Assembly: GCA_018716105.1 (NCBI GenBank)
Contig: DVKH01000028.1
Coordinates: forward strand, 54,792-118,791
Direction: 5' to 3'
DNA length: 64,000 nt
DNA from: Candidatus Fimivivens faecavium
GTDB lineage: Bacteria > Bacillota > Clostridia > Oscillospirales > Ruminococcaceae
Part shown: positions 44,452 through 53,455 of the stretch, one piece after another
Layout of the letters: the number at the start of each line of letters is the position of its first letter
How positions within the stretch are numbered: the first letter of the stretch is position 1
Position numbers and translations under genes: made by a program
The notes under the pieces: generated by a model
Seen by the model: only the letters and a program-made list of their open reading frames with translations
What the model was told of the DNA's origin: nothing
Database searches by the model: none

Positions 44452-44988
44452 CTACTTTTTAAGCTCGTCGGCGAGACGGAATCCAGCGTCAATCGCCTTC
44501 TGGTTGAGGGCTTCAGTGCCTTTCGGGATCCTCCCCATGACGGCGGCGACAACGCTTTCGCGGCTGACAACGCCGGTAAAACCAACCAGGAAACTCAGCG
44601 CGACAATGTTCGCCACAAGGGGCTTGAGTTCACCGTGCGCGGTCTGGAGGATCGGCGCCTTGACGATTTCCCTGTCGGCTTTGCTGGTGTCGACCGAAGA
44701 ATCGGCGATCACTACGGTTTTCTGGTCAGCGGTTAAGCCGTAGAGGTTGAAGGATTCGTTCGTCAGGCAGAGCAGATAGTTCGGGACGGTGGCCTTCGGG
44801 TAATCAATCGGTTCTTTTGAGATGACGACTTCGGCCTTTGAGGAGCCGCCGCGGGCTTCCGGCCCGTAGCTTTGGCTCTGGAGGGCGTAAACGCCGTCGA
44901 AGATACCGGCTTCCGCAAGGATGATTCCGGCGGTGATGATGCCCTGGCCGCCCGATCCGCTCAGGCGGAATTCAATACGCTCGCTCAT
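44452..44988 (-). CDS. korC: KorC, 2-oxoacid:ferredoxin oxidoreductase gamma subunit
   Basis: 178 residues. Family opening FRLSGSGGQGIITAG, then SYGPEARGGSSKAEVVIS, typical of the gamma domain. With KorA, KorB and KorD it oxidatively decarboxylates a 2-oxoacid to acyl-CoA, passing electrons to ferredoxin. One base after korB, so cotranscribed. Confidence 0.92.
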   Translation of the reverse strand: MSERIEFRLSGSGGQGIITAGIILAEAGIFDGVYALQSQSYGPEARGGSSKAEVVISKEPIDYPKATVPNYLLCLTNESFNLYGLTADQKTVVIADSSVDTSKADREIVKAPILQTAHGELKPLVANIVALSFLVGFTGVVSRESVVAAVMGRIPKGTEALNQKAIDAGFRLADELKK

Positions 44989-44989
44989 T

Positions 44990-45793
44990 TCAGCTACCTC
45001 CCACTCTCTCGGTCAGCGCGGCGTAGCTGTCGGTGTATTCGGGAGCCTCGATGTTGACGAACTCGCCGATTACGAGGGATTTGTCGTACTCCTCGACGCC
45101 CTTCTTGTAGACCGCGGTGTTGTCCTTCATCCAGACCATCATGTTCGCGGCATCGCCCCTCTTGTTTTTCCGGCCGAAATAGGTTGGGCAGGTGGAGACC
45201 GCCTCCACGACCGAAAAGCCGTGGTGCTTGATTGCGTTCTGGATATAGGTCTTGAGCTGCGGGACATGGTAAACGGTGCTTCTCGCGACATAGGTCGCGC
45301 CGGCGCCGGAAGCAAGCTTGACAAGATCAAACGGACGGTCGATATTGCCGTAGACCGCGGTGGTGGCGAGCGCGCCGGTCGGGGTCAGCGGCGAATATTG
45401 CCCGGAGGTCATGCCGTAGATGTTGTTGTTGACCAGAACCAGCGTGATATCGATGTTTCTGCGGCAGGCGTGAATCAAATGATTGCCGCCGATCGCCGCG
45501 CCGTCGCCGTCGCCGGAGATGACGATGACGTTGAGGGCGGGATTCGCCATTTTAACGCCGGTTGCGAAGGTAAGCGCGCGGCCGTGCGCAGTATGTAAGG
45601 TGTCGAAATTCATGTAGCCCGGCGCTCTTGAAGAACAGCCGATGCCGGAGACGATAACGGTTTGCCTGGGATCAAGCCCGAGTGAGTCGATTGCACGGAT
45701 GATGGCGTTCATGACAATGCCGTTTCCGCATCCGGGGCACCAGATGTGCGGCATTTTGCTCTGTCTGAGGTAGCTTAATGCGTTGCTGCTCAT
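44990..45793 (-). CDS. korB: KorB, 2-oxoacid:ferredoxin oxidoreductase beta subunit (TPP)
   Basis: 267 residues. Fe-S/TPP subunit: WCPGCGNGIVMNA, the TPP/Mg motif ISGDGDGAAIGGNH followed by NNNIYGMTSGQ. Three bases after korA. The specificity could be 2-oxoglutarate or a branched-chain 2-oxoacid; the KorB/VorB types cannot be told apart by eye. Confidence 0.92.
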   Translation of the reverse strand: MSSNALSYLRQSKMPHIWCPGCGNGIVMNAIIRAIDSLGLDPRQTVIVSGIGCSSRAPGYMNFDTLHTAHGRALTFATGVKMANPALNVIVISGDGDGAAIGGNHLIHACRRNIDITLVLVNNNIYGMTSGQYSPLTPTGALATTAVYGNIDRPFDLVKLASGAGATYVARSTVYHVPQLKTYIQNAIKHHGFSVVEAVSTCPTYFGRKNKRGDAANMMVWMKDNTAVYKKGVEEYDKSLVIGEFVNIEAPEYTDSYAALTERVGGS

Positions 45794-45796
45794 TGC

Positions 45797-46936
45797 TTAG
45801 ATCACCGCCATTACTTTTTCGTAAAGCTCTTCCGTTTTGAAGAGCTCTCCCGAAACCTTGGGGATTCCAACAACAGAGGCCTGGGTCTTGGTGATGCGAT
45901 CGACCTCAAGAACCAGCTGCCCCATGTTCATTTCGGGGACTATGACATTCTTCACACGGCCGCCGGCGATAATTTTCTGATATGCCTTCTCCGGGAACGG
46001 CCAGATGGTTTTCGGGATAAACAGACCCGCTTTGATCCCCTGGGCGCGGAGCTGTTTGACGATGTAGAGCGAAGTTCTGGCAACCGAGCCGTAGGCGACA
46101 AACAGCGTGCCGCAGTCGCCGGTCATGTACTCGTCGTAGATCACGATGTTGTCCGCATCGGCTTCCACCTTTGCACAGAGACGGCGAATGAGCCTGTCGT
46201 TGACCGCGGGGGAATTGGTCGGGAAGCCGCTCTCGTCGTGGGAGAGGCCGGTGACGTGGAAGCGGTAGCCCTCGCCGTAAGCGGCCATCGGCGGGACCAG
46301 CGAGCCTTCCTCGCAGGCGTAGGGGAGATAGCCCTCTTCATATGGGGCGGGATGTACGCGGTCGATGACCTCATAGTGATCCTCGAACACAACGCCTTCG
46401 CGCATATGTGCAATGACCTCGTCGGTCATGAGCATAACGGGGGTACGGTATTTTTCGGCATAGTTAAATGCTGCGACAGTCAGATCGTGCATCTCTTTGA
46501 CCGAGGTCGGGCAGATGCAGATCGCCGGATGGTCGCCGTGAGTGCCCCACTTCGCCTGCATGATATCGCCGGCGGCAGGGGAGGTGGGAAGGCCGGTGGA
46601 AGGACCCATTCTCATTATGGAAACGATGACGACAGGAATTTCAGCCATCGCGCCAAAGCCGATCAGTTCTTGTTTGAGGGAGAATCCGGGGCCGGAGGTC
46701 GCGGTCATTGACTTGACGCCGGTCAGCGATGCGCCGAGCGCGCAGCCCATCGAGGCGATTTCATCTTCCATCTGCATGAAGCAGCCGCCGACCTTCGGCA
46801 GCTCAATCGAAGCCTGCTCCGCAATTTCGGAAGAAGGGGTGATTGGGTAACCGGCAAAGAATCTCAAGCCCGCTGTCAAAGCTCCCTTCACGCAGGCCTC
46901 GTTGCCCTGCAGAAGGACCGCTTTTTTGCCACTCAT
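45797..46936 (-). CDS. korA: KorA, 2-oxoacid:ferredoxin oxidoreductase alpha subunit
   Basis: 379 residues. Pyrimidine-binding and transketolase C-like domains: GNEACVKGALTAGLRFFAGYPITPSSEI region at the N terminus (shown in part), SMTATSGPGFSLKQE and SIMRMGPSTGLPT. Overlaps the ferredoxin gene by four bases (ATGA). Confidence 0.93.
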   Translation of the reverse strand: MSGKKAVLLQGNEACVKGALTAGLRFFAGYPITPSSEIAEQASIELPKVGGCFMQMEDEIASMGCALGASLTGVKSMTATSGPGFSLKQELIGFGAMAEIPVVIVSIMRMGPSTGLPTSPAAGDIMQAKWGTHGDHPAICICPTSVKEMHDLTVAAFNYAEKYRTPVMLMTDEVIAHMREGVVFEDHYEVIDRVHPAPYEEGYLPYACEEGSLVPPMAAYGEGYRFHVTGLSHDESGFPTNSPAVNDRLIRRLCAKVEADADNIVIYDEYMTGDCGTLFVAYGSVARTSLYIVKQLRAQGIKAGLFIPKTIWPFPEKAYQKIIAGGRVKNVIVPEMNMGQLVLEVDRITKTQASVVGIPKVSGELFKTEELYEKVMAVI

Positions 46937-47124
46937 TTCACTGCCTCCTTAACAAAAATTGCGAAGTCGGGGCAGCGGTATTCACACAGCCGGCACTTGA
47001 TGCAGGCCTCCTCATTGACTACGGCCACCTTGTCATCCTTGATGGCAAGAACCTGCTTGGGGCAGAAGGTTGCGCAGATCCCGCAGCCTTTGCACCAGTT
47101 GAGGTTGATCTCAAAGCTTGACAT
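46933..47124 (-). CDS. korD: KorD, 2x[4Fe-4S] ferredoxin subunit
   Basis: 63 residues with two clusters' worth of cysteines, CKGCGICATFCP and CIKCRLCEYRCP. Electron-transfer subunit and first gene of korDABC; separate delta subunits of this size are typical for the four-subunit class. Confidence 0.93.
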   Translation of the reverse strand: MSSFEINLNWCKGCGICATFCPKQVLAIKDDKVAVVNEEACIKCRLCEYRCPDFAIFVKEAVK

Positions 47125-47298
47125 TCGACGTTAAGTCCCCTCTCTATATATACGTTCCCGGCCCGGCCGGAAACGGCATGACAGAAGCCTCAATCAACGA
47201 AATGCCCGTTTCGTCAATTAAGGCGGCTGGAACCTGGAAAGACCTCGTTATGTTATGGGAAATCACAACAAACCCCGCCTTTCTTCCTTCCATTTAAG

Positions 47299-47326
47299 TC
47301 AATATTAACCTAACTCAATATTAACC
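47299..47326. repeat. Tandem TCAATATTAACC direct repeats upstream of korD
   Basis: TCAATATTAACC at 47299-47310 and again at 47315-47326 (period 16), in an AT-rich stretch 175-200 bases before korD. On the minus strand each contains a TTAATATTGA unit; they may be regulator sites. Confidence 0.55.
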
Positions 47327-47416
47327 GCTTTTACTCGGTTTGTCCATTGTTTTCGCTTGATTTTTAAAACTTCATACAATTTGACTTAAAGACTTTCCAA
47401 TGGAGGCTATTTTTGA

Positions 47417-47445
47417 ACCATTTTTGTCAAATTGACAAAAATGGT
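47417..47445. promoter_or_regulatory. 29-base near-perfect palindrome in the kor/malic enzyme intergenic region
   Basis: Arms ACCATTTTTGTCAA (47417-47430) and TTGACAAAAATGGT (47432-47445) around one base. No U tract follows on either strand, so an operator is more likely than a terminator. The whole region 47125-47822 (about 700 bases) has no gene and is AT-rich between 47270 and 47530. Confidence 0.6.
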
Positions 47446-47691
47446 CCGAAACAGGCCCGAAATAGAGCCTGCAGACGGCGTCAAATGCTAAAATGTCTTT
47501 AATTCGCGCTAATAAATATTTGATCAAAAATCTTTTGCGCAACTCCCGCAGTCCCCCCCGGGGCCGCAAAAGCGAAAAAGGATGCCGCGCGCCCTATGAT
47601 CCGGCGCTGGCGCGGTTTTGCTCAGATAGACATGGATTTTCCGCAGAGGCGGGCTTTATGATAAATTATTGTGGCGTTTCCTCGCTGATTT

Positions 47692-47700
47692 TGGTATAGT
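47692..47700 (+). promoter_or_regulatory. Extended -10 promoter of the malic enzyme gene
   Basis: TGG-TATAGT at 47692-47700; no good -35 is present at 17 bases, but the TG extension can compensate. Leader of about 115 bases. Confidence 0.5.
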
Positions 47701-47822
47701 GGTAATGATATAAAACAGGCGTTTCTGTTGTCCGGCGGCAATTGTCTTTGACGTGCGGACAATAGGATCGGCTGCCTGCAATTGCGATCCGCGCAACGGT
47801 AAAAAACGAAGGAGTGAACAGC

Positions 47823-48974
47823 ATGAACTATAGCGAAATGGCGTTGGAGCTGCATCGAAAATGCAAGGGGAAAATTGAGATTCAGTCAAAATGCGAGATT
47901 AGGGACGCGCAGGACCTTTCCACGGTCTACACACCGGGCGTCGCCGCGCCCTGCCTCGCGATCCGTGATAATGAGGACGACGTATATGCTTACACCTCCA
48001 AGGGCAATATGGTCGCGGTGGTGTCGGACGGAAGCGCCGTGCTCGGCCTGGGAAACATCGGGCCGAAGGCGGCGATTCCGGTGATGGAGGGAAAAGCCGC
48101 GCTCTTTAAAAGGTTTGGCGGCGTGGATGCGATCCCGGTCTGCCTCGACACCCAGGACGCGGAGGAAATCGTCCGGACGGTGCAGCTGATCGCGCCGTGT
48201 TTCGGCGGAATCAACCTCGAGGATATCTCGTCGCCGCGCTGCTTTGAGATCGAGGAGAGGCTGAAACAAACGCTCGATATCCCCGTTTTCCACGACGACC
48301 AGCACGGAACGGCGATTGTCGTCGCGGCTGCGCTGACCAACGCGCTTCGGGTGGTGAAAAAAGAGCTGAAAGACTGCCGGGTTGTGCTCTGCGGCTTTGG
48401 CGCGGCGGGCACGGCGATCACTAAGCTCCTGCTCGAGATGGGCGCAAAGGATTTTATCGCAGTGGACCGGGACGGCATCCTCGCGCCGGACGCTCCGCTC
48501 GACCAGACCCGGCTTTCGGTTGTCAAGCGCCTTAATCCGAGAGGGATTACCGGATCGCTTTTGGACGCGCTCCAGGGAGCGGATGTGTTTATTGGCGTTT
48601 CGGCGCCCGGCGTCGTCACCGGGGAGATGGTCCGCGCGATGAATCGGGACGCGGTCCTGTTTGCGATGGCGAACCCGACGCCTGAGATCATGCCCGATCT
48701 CGCGCTTCGGGCCGGGGCGAAGATTGTGGGGACGGGCCGTTCGGACTTCCCGAATCAGGTCAATAATTCGCTCGCTTTTCCGGGCCTCTTTAAAGGCGCG
48801 CTGGACGCGCGGGCGAAACAGATTACCGAGAAGATGAAGATCGCCGCGGTCTACGCGATTGCGGGCATCATCCCGCAGGAGGAGCTATCCGAAACAAATA
48901 TCATCCCGACTATGTTTGACGAGCGCGTGGCGCCCGCTGTGGCAAAAGCGGTTAGGGAAGCGTGGGAAGCATAG
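47823..48974 (+). CDS. Malic enzyme (oxaloacetate-decarboxylating malate dehydrogenase)
   Basis: 383 residues, the short bacterial form without a phosphotransacetylase domain. Catalytic Tyr in VYTPGVAAPC, substrate loop DDQHGTAIVVAAAL, and the Rossmann motif LCGFGAAGTAITK; MANPTPEI and GTGRSDFPNQVNN follow. Makes pyruvate, CO2 and NAD(P)H from malate. ATG 47823 is chosen for AAGGAG eight bases before it. Confidence 0.94.
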   Translation: MNYSEMALELHRKCKGKIEIQSKCEIRDAQDLSTVYTPGVAAPCLAIRDNEDDVYAYTSKGNMVAVVSDGSAVLGLGNIGPKAAIPVMEGKAALFKRFGGVDAIPVCLDTQDAEEIVRTVQLIAPCFGGINLEDISSPRCFEIEERLKQTLDIPVFHDDQHGTAIVVAAALTNALRVVKKELKDCRVVLCGFGAAGTAITKLLLEMGAKDFIAVDRDGILAPDAPLDQTRLSVVKRLNPRGITGSLLDALQGADVFIGVSAPGVVTGEMVRAMNRDAVLFAMANPTPEIMPDLALRAGAKIVGTGRSDFPNQVNNSLAFPGLFKGALDARAKQITEKMKIAAVYAIAGIIPQEELSETNIIPTMFDERVAPAVAKAVREAWEA

Positions 48975-49404
48975 AAGCATAATATTTAAAGGATCCGCAA
49001 AACCCGCGGCTCCTTTCATCGAACCTGTTTTTCATTCCCGTTAAACTGGGCTTTAACTCCCGCCCGGTCAGCGGGACCGCCGGAAGAAGCGCCGCTGGCC
49101 GGAATGCGGCGAAGACCGTGACGGCTTATGGAGCCAGAACCGCCGCGCTCGGCAAACAGCGGGCGTATGATATGCCGCAGCAGCTGGACAATGTCAATCT
49201 TCTGCCCGAGCTTTCCAGATTCGCCTGCCCGGTGATAACCGCACACGGATAAAAGCGGGGCCGAACGCCATGTCAGACAGCCGGCTGGCGCGGTGCCGCG
49301 GGCGAAAACGGTGATGCTGCGGGGCAGGCATACCATCAAGGCGGGAAACCAAGGCCGGCTGGCAGAAACCGTCTGACGAGCTGATGGCGGATGTTCTTTC
49401 TAAA
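48975..49404. other. Intergenic stretch with gene-remnant-like sequence
   Basis: About 430 bases with no intact gene. On the plus strand some frames read like protein, for example YDMPQQLDNVNLLPELS near 49150-49210 and KPSDELMADVLSKG before a stop at 49410, but stops and frame changes interrupt them and there is no start with a ribosome site. Possibly the remains of a lost gene; I do not recognise the family. Confidence 0.35.
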
Positions 49405-49453
49405 GGCTGAAAAAGAGCCGCGGATTTTTTTCATCCGCGGCTCTTTTTCAGCC
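49405..49453. terminator. Long bidirectional terminator between malic enzyme and patatin genes
   Basis: Twenty-one-base perfect arms (49405-49425, 49433-49453) with core GAGCCGCGGAT and A/T runs on both sides. Confidence 0.93.
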
Positions 49454-49464
49454 TCTTTTCCAGA

Positions 49465-50322
49465 TCACAATGCGCGGATGAGCGGGATCCATTCCAGAGC
49501 GGCTTCATATCCCGCCTGCATGCATTCGGGCATTTTTTCAAAGCTGAACAGCCGCGCTTCCTCTGGGAGCTTGGGATGGATCAACAGGCGCTCCCCACGC
49601 GCGGTGCATTCTTTCAGCCTCGTGCTCATGATCGAGAAGGAGTGGGTGGCGATTTCAAAGAGGTTCCCGTTTTCCGGCAGCTCATAGTCCTCTGCGATGT
49701 CGACCGCTATGGTGTTCCGCTGGCCGTAGGCGAGCAGCAGGTCGACCGGCATGACGTTCGCAACCCCGCCGTCTACCAGGCAGTACTCGCCGAGCACGAC
49801 TGGGCGAAAGATCATTGGGACCGAGCAGCTTGCGCGGATTGCCTCGGCGAGCGGTATGTCCCGGCGCCATTTCGCGCCCCGGAAGCAGGGGAGAATGGTC
49901 CGCGTGTTGTGAAAGACGACGGTGCAGCCGCTGTTGACGTCGACCGCCGGGATAAAAAGCGGCAGCGGGACGTCGCTGAGCTTTCTCCCGCCGGTGTGCC
50001 GCAGCAGCAGCGCCCTCAGGCGTTCCCCGCGGAACAGGCCGGGCAGCGTGACGGGCCGGCGGCTGACCAGGCATCCGAAGATGCCGAGCACCCCGGGAAG
50101 ATCAAAATCCATCAGGTTGTGGCTTTCCTTAGAAAGTTCCTCAACGATGTTCCAGAGTTCCAGCGCGCTCCGCCCCATTGCGTAAAGGCCCGCGACGGCC
50201 GAGCCGGCGCTCGCGCCTGAGATGCAGTCGGGCCGAAGGCCGTTCTCCTCAAGCGCGCGCAGCACCCCGACGTGCGCCGCGCCGCGCGCTCCGCCGCCCG
50301 CGAGCGCAAGACCAAAGGACAT
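49465..50322 (-). CDS. Patatin-like phospholipase / serine acylhydrolase
   Basis: 285 residues. Oxyanion loop GGGARGAAHVGVL at about 9-21, nucleophile elbow GASAGS with the serine near 39, and catalytic aspartate in VDGGVANVMP at about 190. No signal peptide, so a cytoplasmic or membrane-surface lipase of the RssA/YlbK group is likely. Monocistronic. Confidence 0.9.
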   Translation of the reverse strand: MSFGLALAGGGARGAAHVGVLRALEENGLRPDCISGASAGSAVAGLYAMGRSALELWNIVEELSKESHNLMDFDLPGVLGIFGCLVSRRPVTLPGLFRGERLRALLLRHTGGRKLSDVPLPLFIPAVDVNSGCTVVFHNTRTILPCFRGAKWRRDIPLAEAIRASCSVPMIFRPVVLGEYCLVDGGVANVMPVDLLLAYGQRNTIAVDIAEDYELPENGNLFEIATHSFSIMSTRLKECTARGERLLIHPKLPEEARLFSFEKMPECMQAGYEAALEWIPLIRAL

Positions 50323-50594
50323 GATTTCCCACCCTTCCTGAAAGCAAACCCGGATTTTGCCGAAAAAGGGCAGTCCCCTTGGAACCGGCTTTGCAATCGT
50401 GTTACACTAAAATGCAACGGGCCTGGTAAGATGCGCCGTGCAAAACACCGTTGATACACGATATGAGCCGCGGCCCGGAAAATATGCGTTTTCGGTCGAT
50501 TCCTTGCAGGTTTTCGGGCTGTTTTGTTCACTACGGATATTGGAATCAAATGGGACGGCCCCGGCAGATTGACAAAAGGAAGTGGATAGGAAGA

Positions 50595-51296
50595 ATGAAG
50601 CAGACATTTCTGGTGCTGGTGCTGGCGCATCTTCTGGGGGACTTTGCGCTGATGCCGCCGCGCTTGTTTGCGATGAAAGAGAAAGCGCCGCGCGCCGCGC
50701 TGGTCCACGGGCTTGCCGTTGCGGCGGCGACGGCGGGGATTGGTTACCTGCTGCTGGGAAAAGAGGTATGGCCGGCGGCGCTCGCGGCTGTTCTCGTCCA
50801 CATTGCCGTTGATCTCGGGCTGTGTTTCGCTTCCAAAACCCGGCGCGTTGCGCGGTCGCTGCTGTTTTTTCTGGACCAATGGCTGCATCTGATGGCGGTG
50901 GTTCTCGCTTCGGCGCTTCTGCCGGTGCGGGAACCGGTGATGCTGGACGCGGATGTGGAGCTGGTCCGGCTGGCGGTGCTGGCGCTCTCCTGCACATTGT
51001 TCTGCAGCCTTGGGCAGAAGCTGGTGCTCCGCGACGTCTATCCGCGGTATTACCGCGGAAAGCCGCTGTTTTTCCGAAGCGAAAGGGCGGTCGACTGCCT
51101 TTACGGCGGCGTGATGTTCATCCTGCTCGGCGGAATCCCCCAGTGGTACTTCGCGCTTGCGGCGGTTTTGGCGCTGTCGGCGCTTTATCTGATGGCGGCT
51201 GGGAAGCTCATCCAGCAGCCGGTGCAGATATCGATCGTGAAGGCGGCGTTTTCGTCCGTCTTCATCCCGGCGATGTTTCTGATCTTTCGCGCATGA
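50595..51296 (+). CDS. DUF3307 membrane protein
   Basis: 233 residues, about six hydrophobic segments. Family mark LAHLLGDFALMPPRLFAMKEK, then an H-containing helix, LVHIAVDLG, and FFLDQWLHL. Function unknown. ATG 50595 is preceded by GGAAGTGGATAGGAAG. The 270 bases upstream hold a possible promoter (TTGGAA, 18 bases, TACACT near 50378-50407) and nothing else recognised. Confidence 0.75.
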   Translation: MKQTFLVLVLAHLLGDFALMPPRLFAMKEKAPRAALVHGLAVAAATAGIGYLLLGKEVWPAALAAVLVHIAVDLGLCFASKTRRVARSLLFFLDQWLHLMAVVLASALLPVREPVMLDADVELVRLAVLALSCTLFCSLGQKLVLRDVYPRYYRGKPLFFRSERAVDCLYGGVMFILLGGIPQWYFALAAVLALSALYLMAAGKLIQQPVQISIVKAAFSSVFIPAMFLIFRA

Positions 51297-51489
51297 GCCA
51301 TCATCGTCAGAAATCCGCTGCGGCGCCACGCAAAGCTGGCCGCGCATGAAGCCTCGCGCTGGGGCGGCCCTTACGCGCCGCGGTTTTATGAGGGTTTGGG
51401 CCTGCTTTTTATTATGAAAAAGAATATCTGTTCTTTTTGGAAGGAATGTGTTATCATGATTTCCATGTTTCAGAAAAAGAGGTGGTTTC

Positions 51490-52896
51490 ATGGATCAATC
51501 GATACTGATTACAATTGTCATCGGCATGCTGGTAACGGCGGCGCTGGTTTCGGCGGTTTCGGCGTACTGCATCTCCCGCGCTTCGGCCCGCCAGCTGGAG
51601 CGCATGGCGCGGGAAAACGACCGCCTCAGGCAGGAGCTTTCGCAGCAGAACGGCGACACGCGCCGGGAGATCGGCTCAACGGTTTCGCAGTCGCTCGGCG
51701 CCGCGCGGCAGGAGATCGCGCGGACCGTGCAGGAATCGGTAACGGCGCTTGGGACGGCGCTCGGCGATGCGCAGCGCCGGAGCGGCGCTCTGCAGGACAA
51801 GCGCATCGAGGAGCTGACCGTCCAGTTCTCCCAGCGGAGCGAGACGCTCCAGCGGACCGTTTCGGAACAGCTTTCGCGGGTTGAGGCGCGGTTTGACGGC
51901 TTTACCAAGCAGTCGGACCTGCGCATGGAAGCGATCCGCCAGACGATGGAAACGCGCATCGCCTCGATGCAGGAGGACAACTCCAAAAAGCTCGAGCAGA
52001 TGCGGCGGACGGTGGACGAAAAGCTTCAGAAGACGCTCGACGAACGTCTTGCGCAGTCGTTTACCCAGGTGAGCGAGCGGCTCGAACAGGTCTATAAAGG
52101 GCTCGGCGAGATGCAGACGCTGGCCGCCGGCGTGGGCGACCTTAAAAAAGTGCTGTCAAACGTCAAAACCCGCGGCATTCTCGGCGAAATCCAGCTTGGG
52201 GCGATTCTGGAGCAGATCCTTTCGCCCGATCAGTTCGATCAGAACGTCGTCACCCGCCGCGGCTCGACTGCGGTGGTCGAGTACGCCGTCCGGCTGCCCG
52301 GCGGCGGGGCCGAGCCGGTGTATCTTCCGATTGACGCGAAGTTCCCGGGCGACGCCTACGCGAATCTTGTGGACGCTTACGACGGCGGCGACAGCGAGGC
52401 GATTTCGGCGATGGGGAAAGAGCTGGAGACACGGCTGAAAAAATCCGCGAAGGACATCCATGACAAATACCTCGACCCGCCGAACACCACCGACTTTGCG
52501 ATCATGTTCCTGCCGGTGGAGGGGCTCTATGCGGAGGCGGTCCGGCGCGGGATGGTGGAAACCCTTCAGCGGGACTATAAGGTGAATATCGCCGGCCCGA
52601 CGACGATGGCCGCCCTGCTCAACTCGCTCCAGATGGGCTTTAAGACGCTGGCAATTCAAAAGCGGTCGAGCGAGGTATGGGATGTGCTCGGCGCGGTCAA
52701 AACTGAATTCGGGAACTTTGCGAAGGTGCTCGAGACCGCGCAGGGACGGCTCAGGAAAGCGGGCGAGGAACTCGACCTCCTGATCGGCACCCGGACCCGC
52801 GCGATCGAACGCAAGCTCCGGGGGGTTACCGTCCTCCCGGGCGAAAAGGCGAGCGAGCTGCTCGAACTCCCAGAATTTACGGAAAGCCGGGAATAA
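51490..52896 (+). CDS. rmuC: RmuC, DNA recombination regulator
   Basis: 468 residues. One N-terminal membrane helix (about 4-26), a long coiled coil (about 30-190), then the RmuC nuclease-like domain with ILGEIQLGAILEQIL, LPIDAKFPGDAYANL, and VEGLYAEAVRRG. RmuC proteins limit inversions between short repeats in E. coli. AAGAGGTGG lies before the ATG; TGTTATCAT at 51449-51457 is a likely extended -10. HD and ybaK genes follow closely. Confidence 0.93.
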   Translation: MDQSILITIVIGMLVTAALVSAVSAYCISRASARQLERMARENDRLRQELSQQNGDTRREIGSTVSQSLGAARQEIARTVQESVTALGTALGDAQRRSGALQDKRIEELTVQFSQRSETLQRTVSEQLSRVEARFDGFTKQSDLRMEAIRQTMETRIASMQEDNSKKLEQMRRTVDEKLQKTLDERLAQSFTQVSERLEQVYKGLGEMQTLAAGVGDLKKVLSNVKTRGILGEIQLGAILEQILSPDQFDQNVVTRRGSTAVVEYAVRLPGGGAEPVYLPIDAKFPGDAYANLVDAYDGGDSEAISAMGKELETRLKKSAKDIHDKYLDPPNTTDFAIMFLPVEGLYAEAVRRGMVETLQRDYKVNIAGPTTMAALLNSLQMGFKTLAIQKRSSEVWDVLGAVKTEFGNFAKVLETAQGRLRKAGEELDLLIGTRTRAIERKLRGVTVLPGEKASELLELPEFTESRE

Positions 52897-52897
52897 T

Positions 52898-53440
52898 TTG
52901 TCTGTGATCTTGACTTACTACGGAAAATCCTTCGACCCGTTTTGCCCGGCCGCGGCGGACATCGACGAGCGCGACATCGCGCACGCCCTCTCGATGCTCT
53001 GCCGGGCAAACGGGCATATCGGTATTTTTTATTCGGTGGCCCAGCATAGCCTGAACTGTCTCATAGAAGCAAAGGCGCGGGGATATTCGCTCCGGACGCA
53101 GCGCTTCTGCCTTCTCCACGACGCGGCGGAAAGCTATCTTTCCGACCTCACCCGACCGGTGAAAGAGCATTTCCCGCTCTATTATGAGGCGGAGGCCCGG
53201 CTTCAGAAGGTGATCTTTGAGGCGCTGGATGCGGGAGAGCCGTCCGAACGGGAGTGGGCCGAGGTTGGGGAGATCGACGACAGCCTGCTCGCGCAGGAAT
53301 TCCTGCGCCTGAGGGGCGTGAGGCTGTTCGACGAAATCCCGGCGCTTCTGGGCTGCTGCGACTTCGAAAGCCATCCGCCCGCCGGGATGGAGCGGCGGTT
53401 TCTGGAAGAGCTGCGCCGGCTGAGGACGGCGCGGGAATGA
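52898..53440 (+). CDS. HD-domain phosphohydrolase (YfbR-like)
   Basis: 180 residues. Metal ligands visible in FYSVAQHSLNC (His), LLHDAAESYLSDLTRPVK (His-Asp) and GEIDDSLLAQEF (Asp), the order of 5'-nucleotidase/YfbR-type HD enzymes. Start TTG 52898 is one base after the rmuC stop; GTG 52904 is an alternative. Substrate not determined. Confidence 0.85.
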   Translation: MSVILTYYGKSFDPFCPAAADIDERDIAHALSMLCRANGHIGIFYSVAQHSLNCLIEAKARGYSLRTQRFCLLHDAAESYLSDLTRPVKEHFPLYYEAEARLQKVIFEALDAGEPSEREWAEVGEIDDSLLAQEFLRLRGVRLFDEIPALLGCCDFESHPPAGMERRFLEELRRLRTARE

Positions 53441-53455
53441 GGAGGCGGGACCAGT

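Noticed and set aside
49016..49339. 107-residue minus-strand frame
   Set aside because: No ribosome site or family match; lies in a decayed intergenic region.
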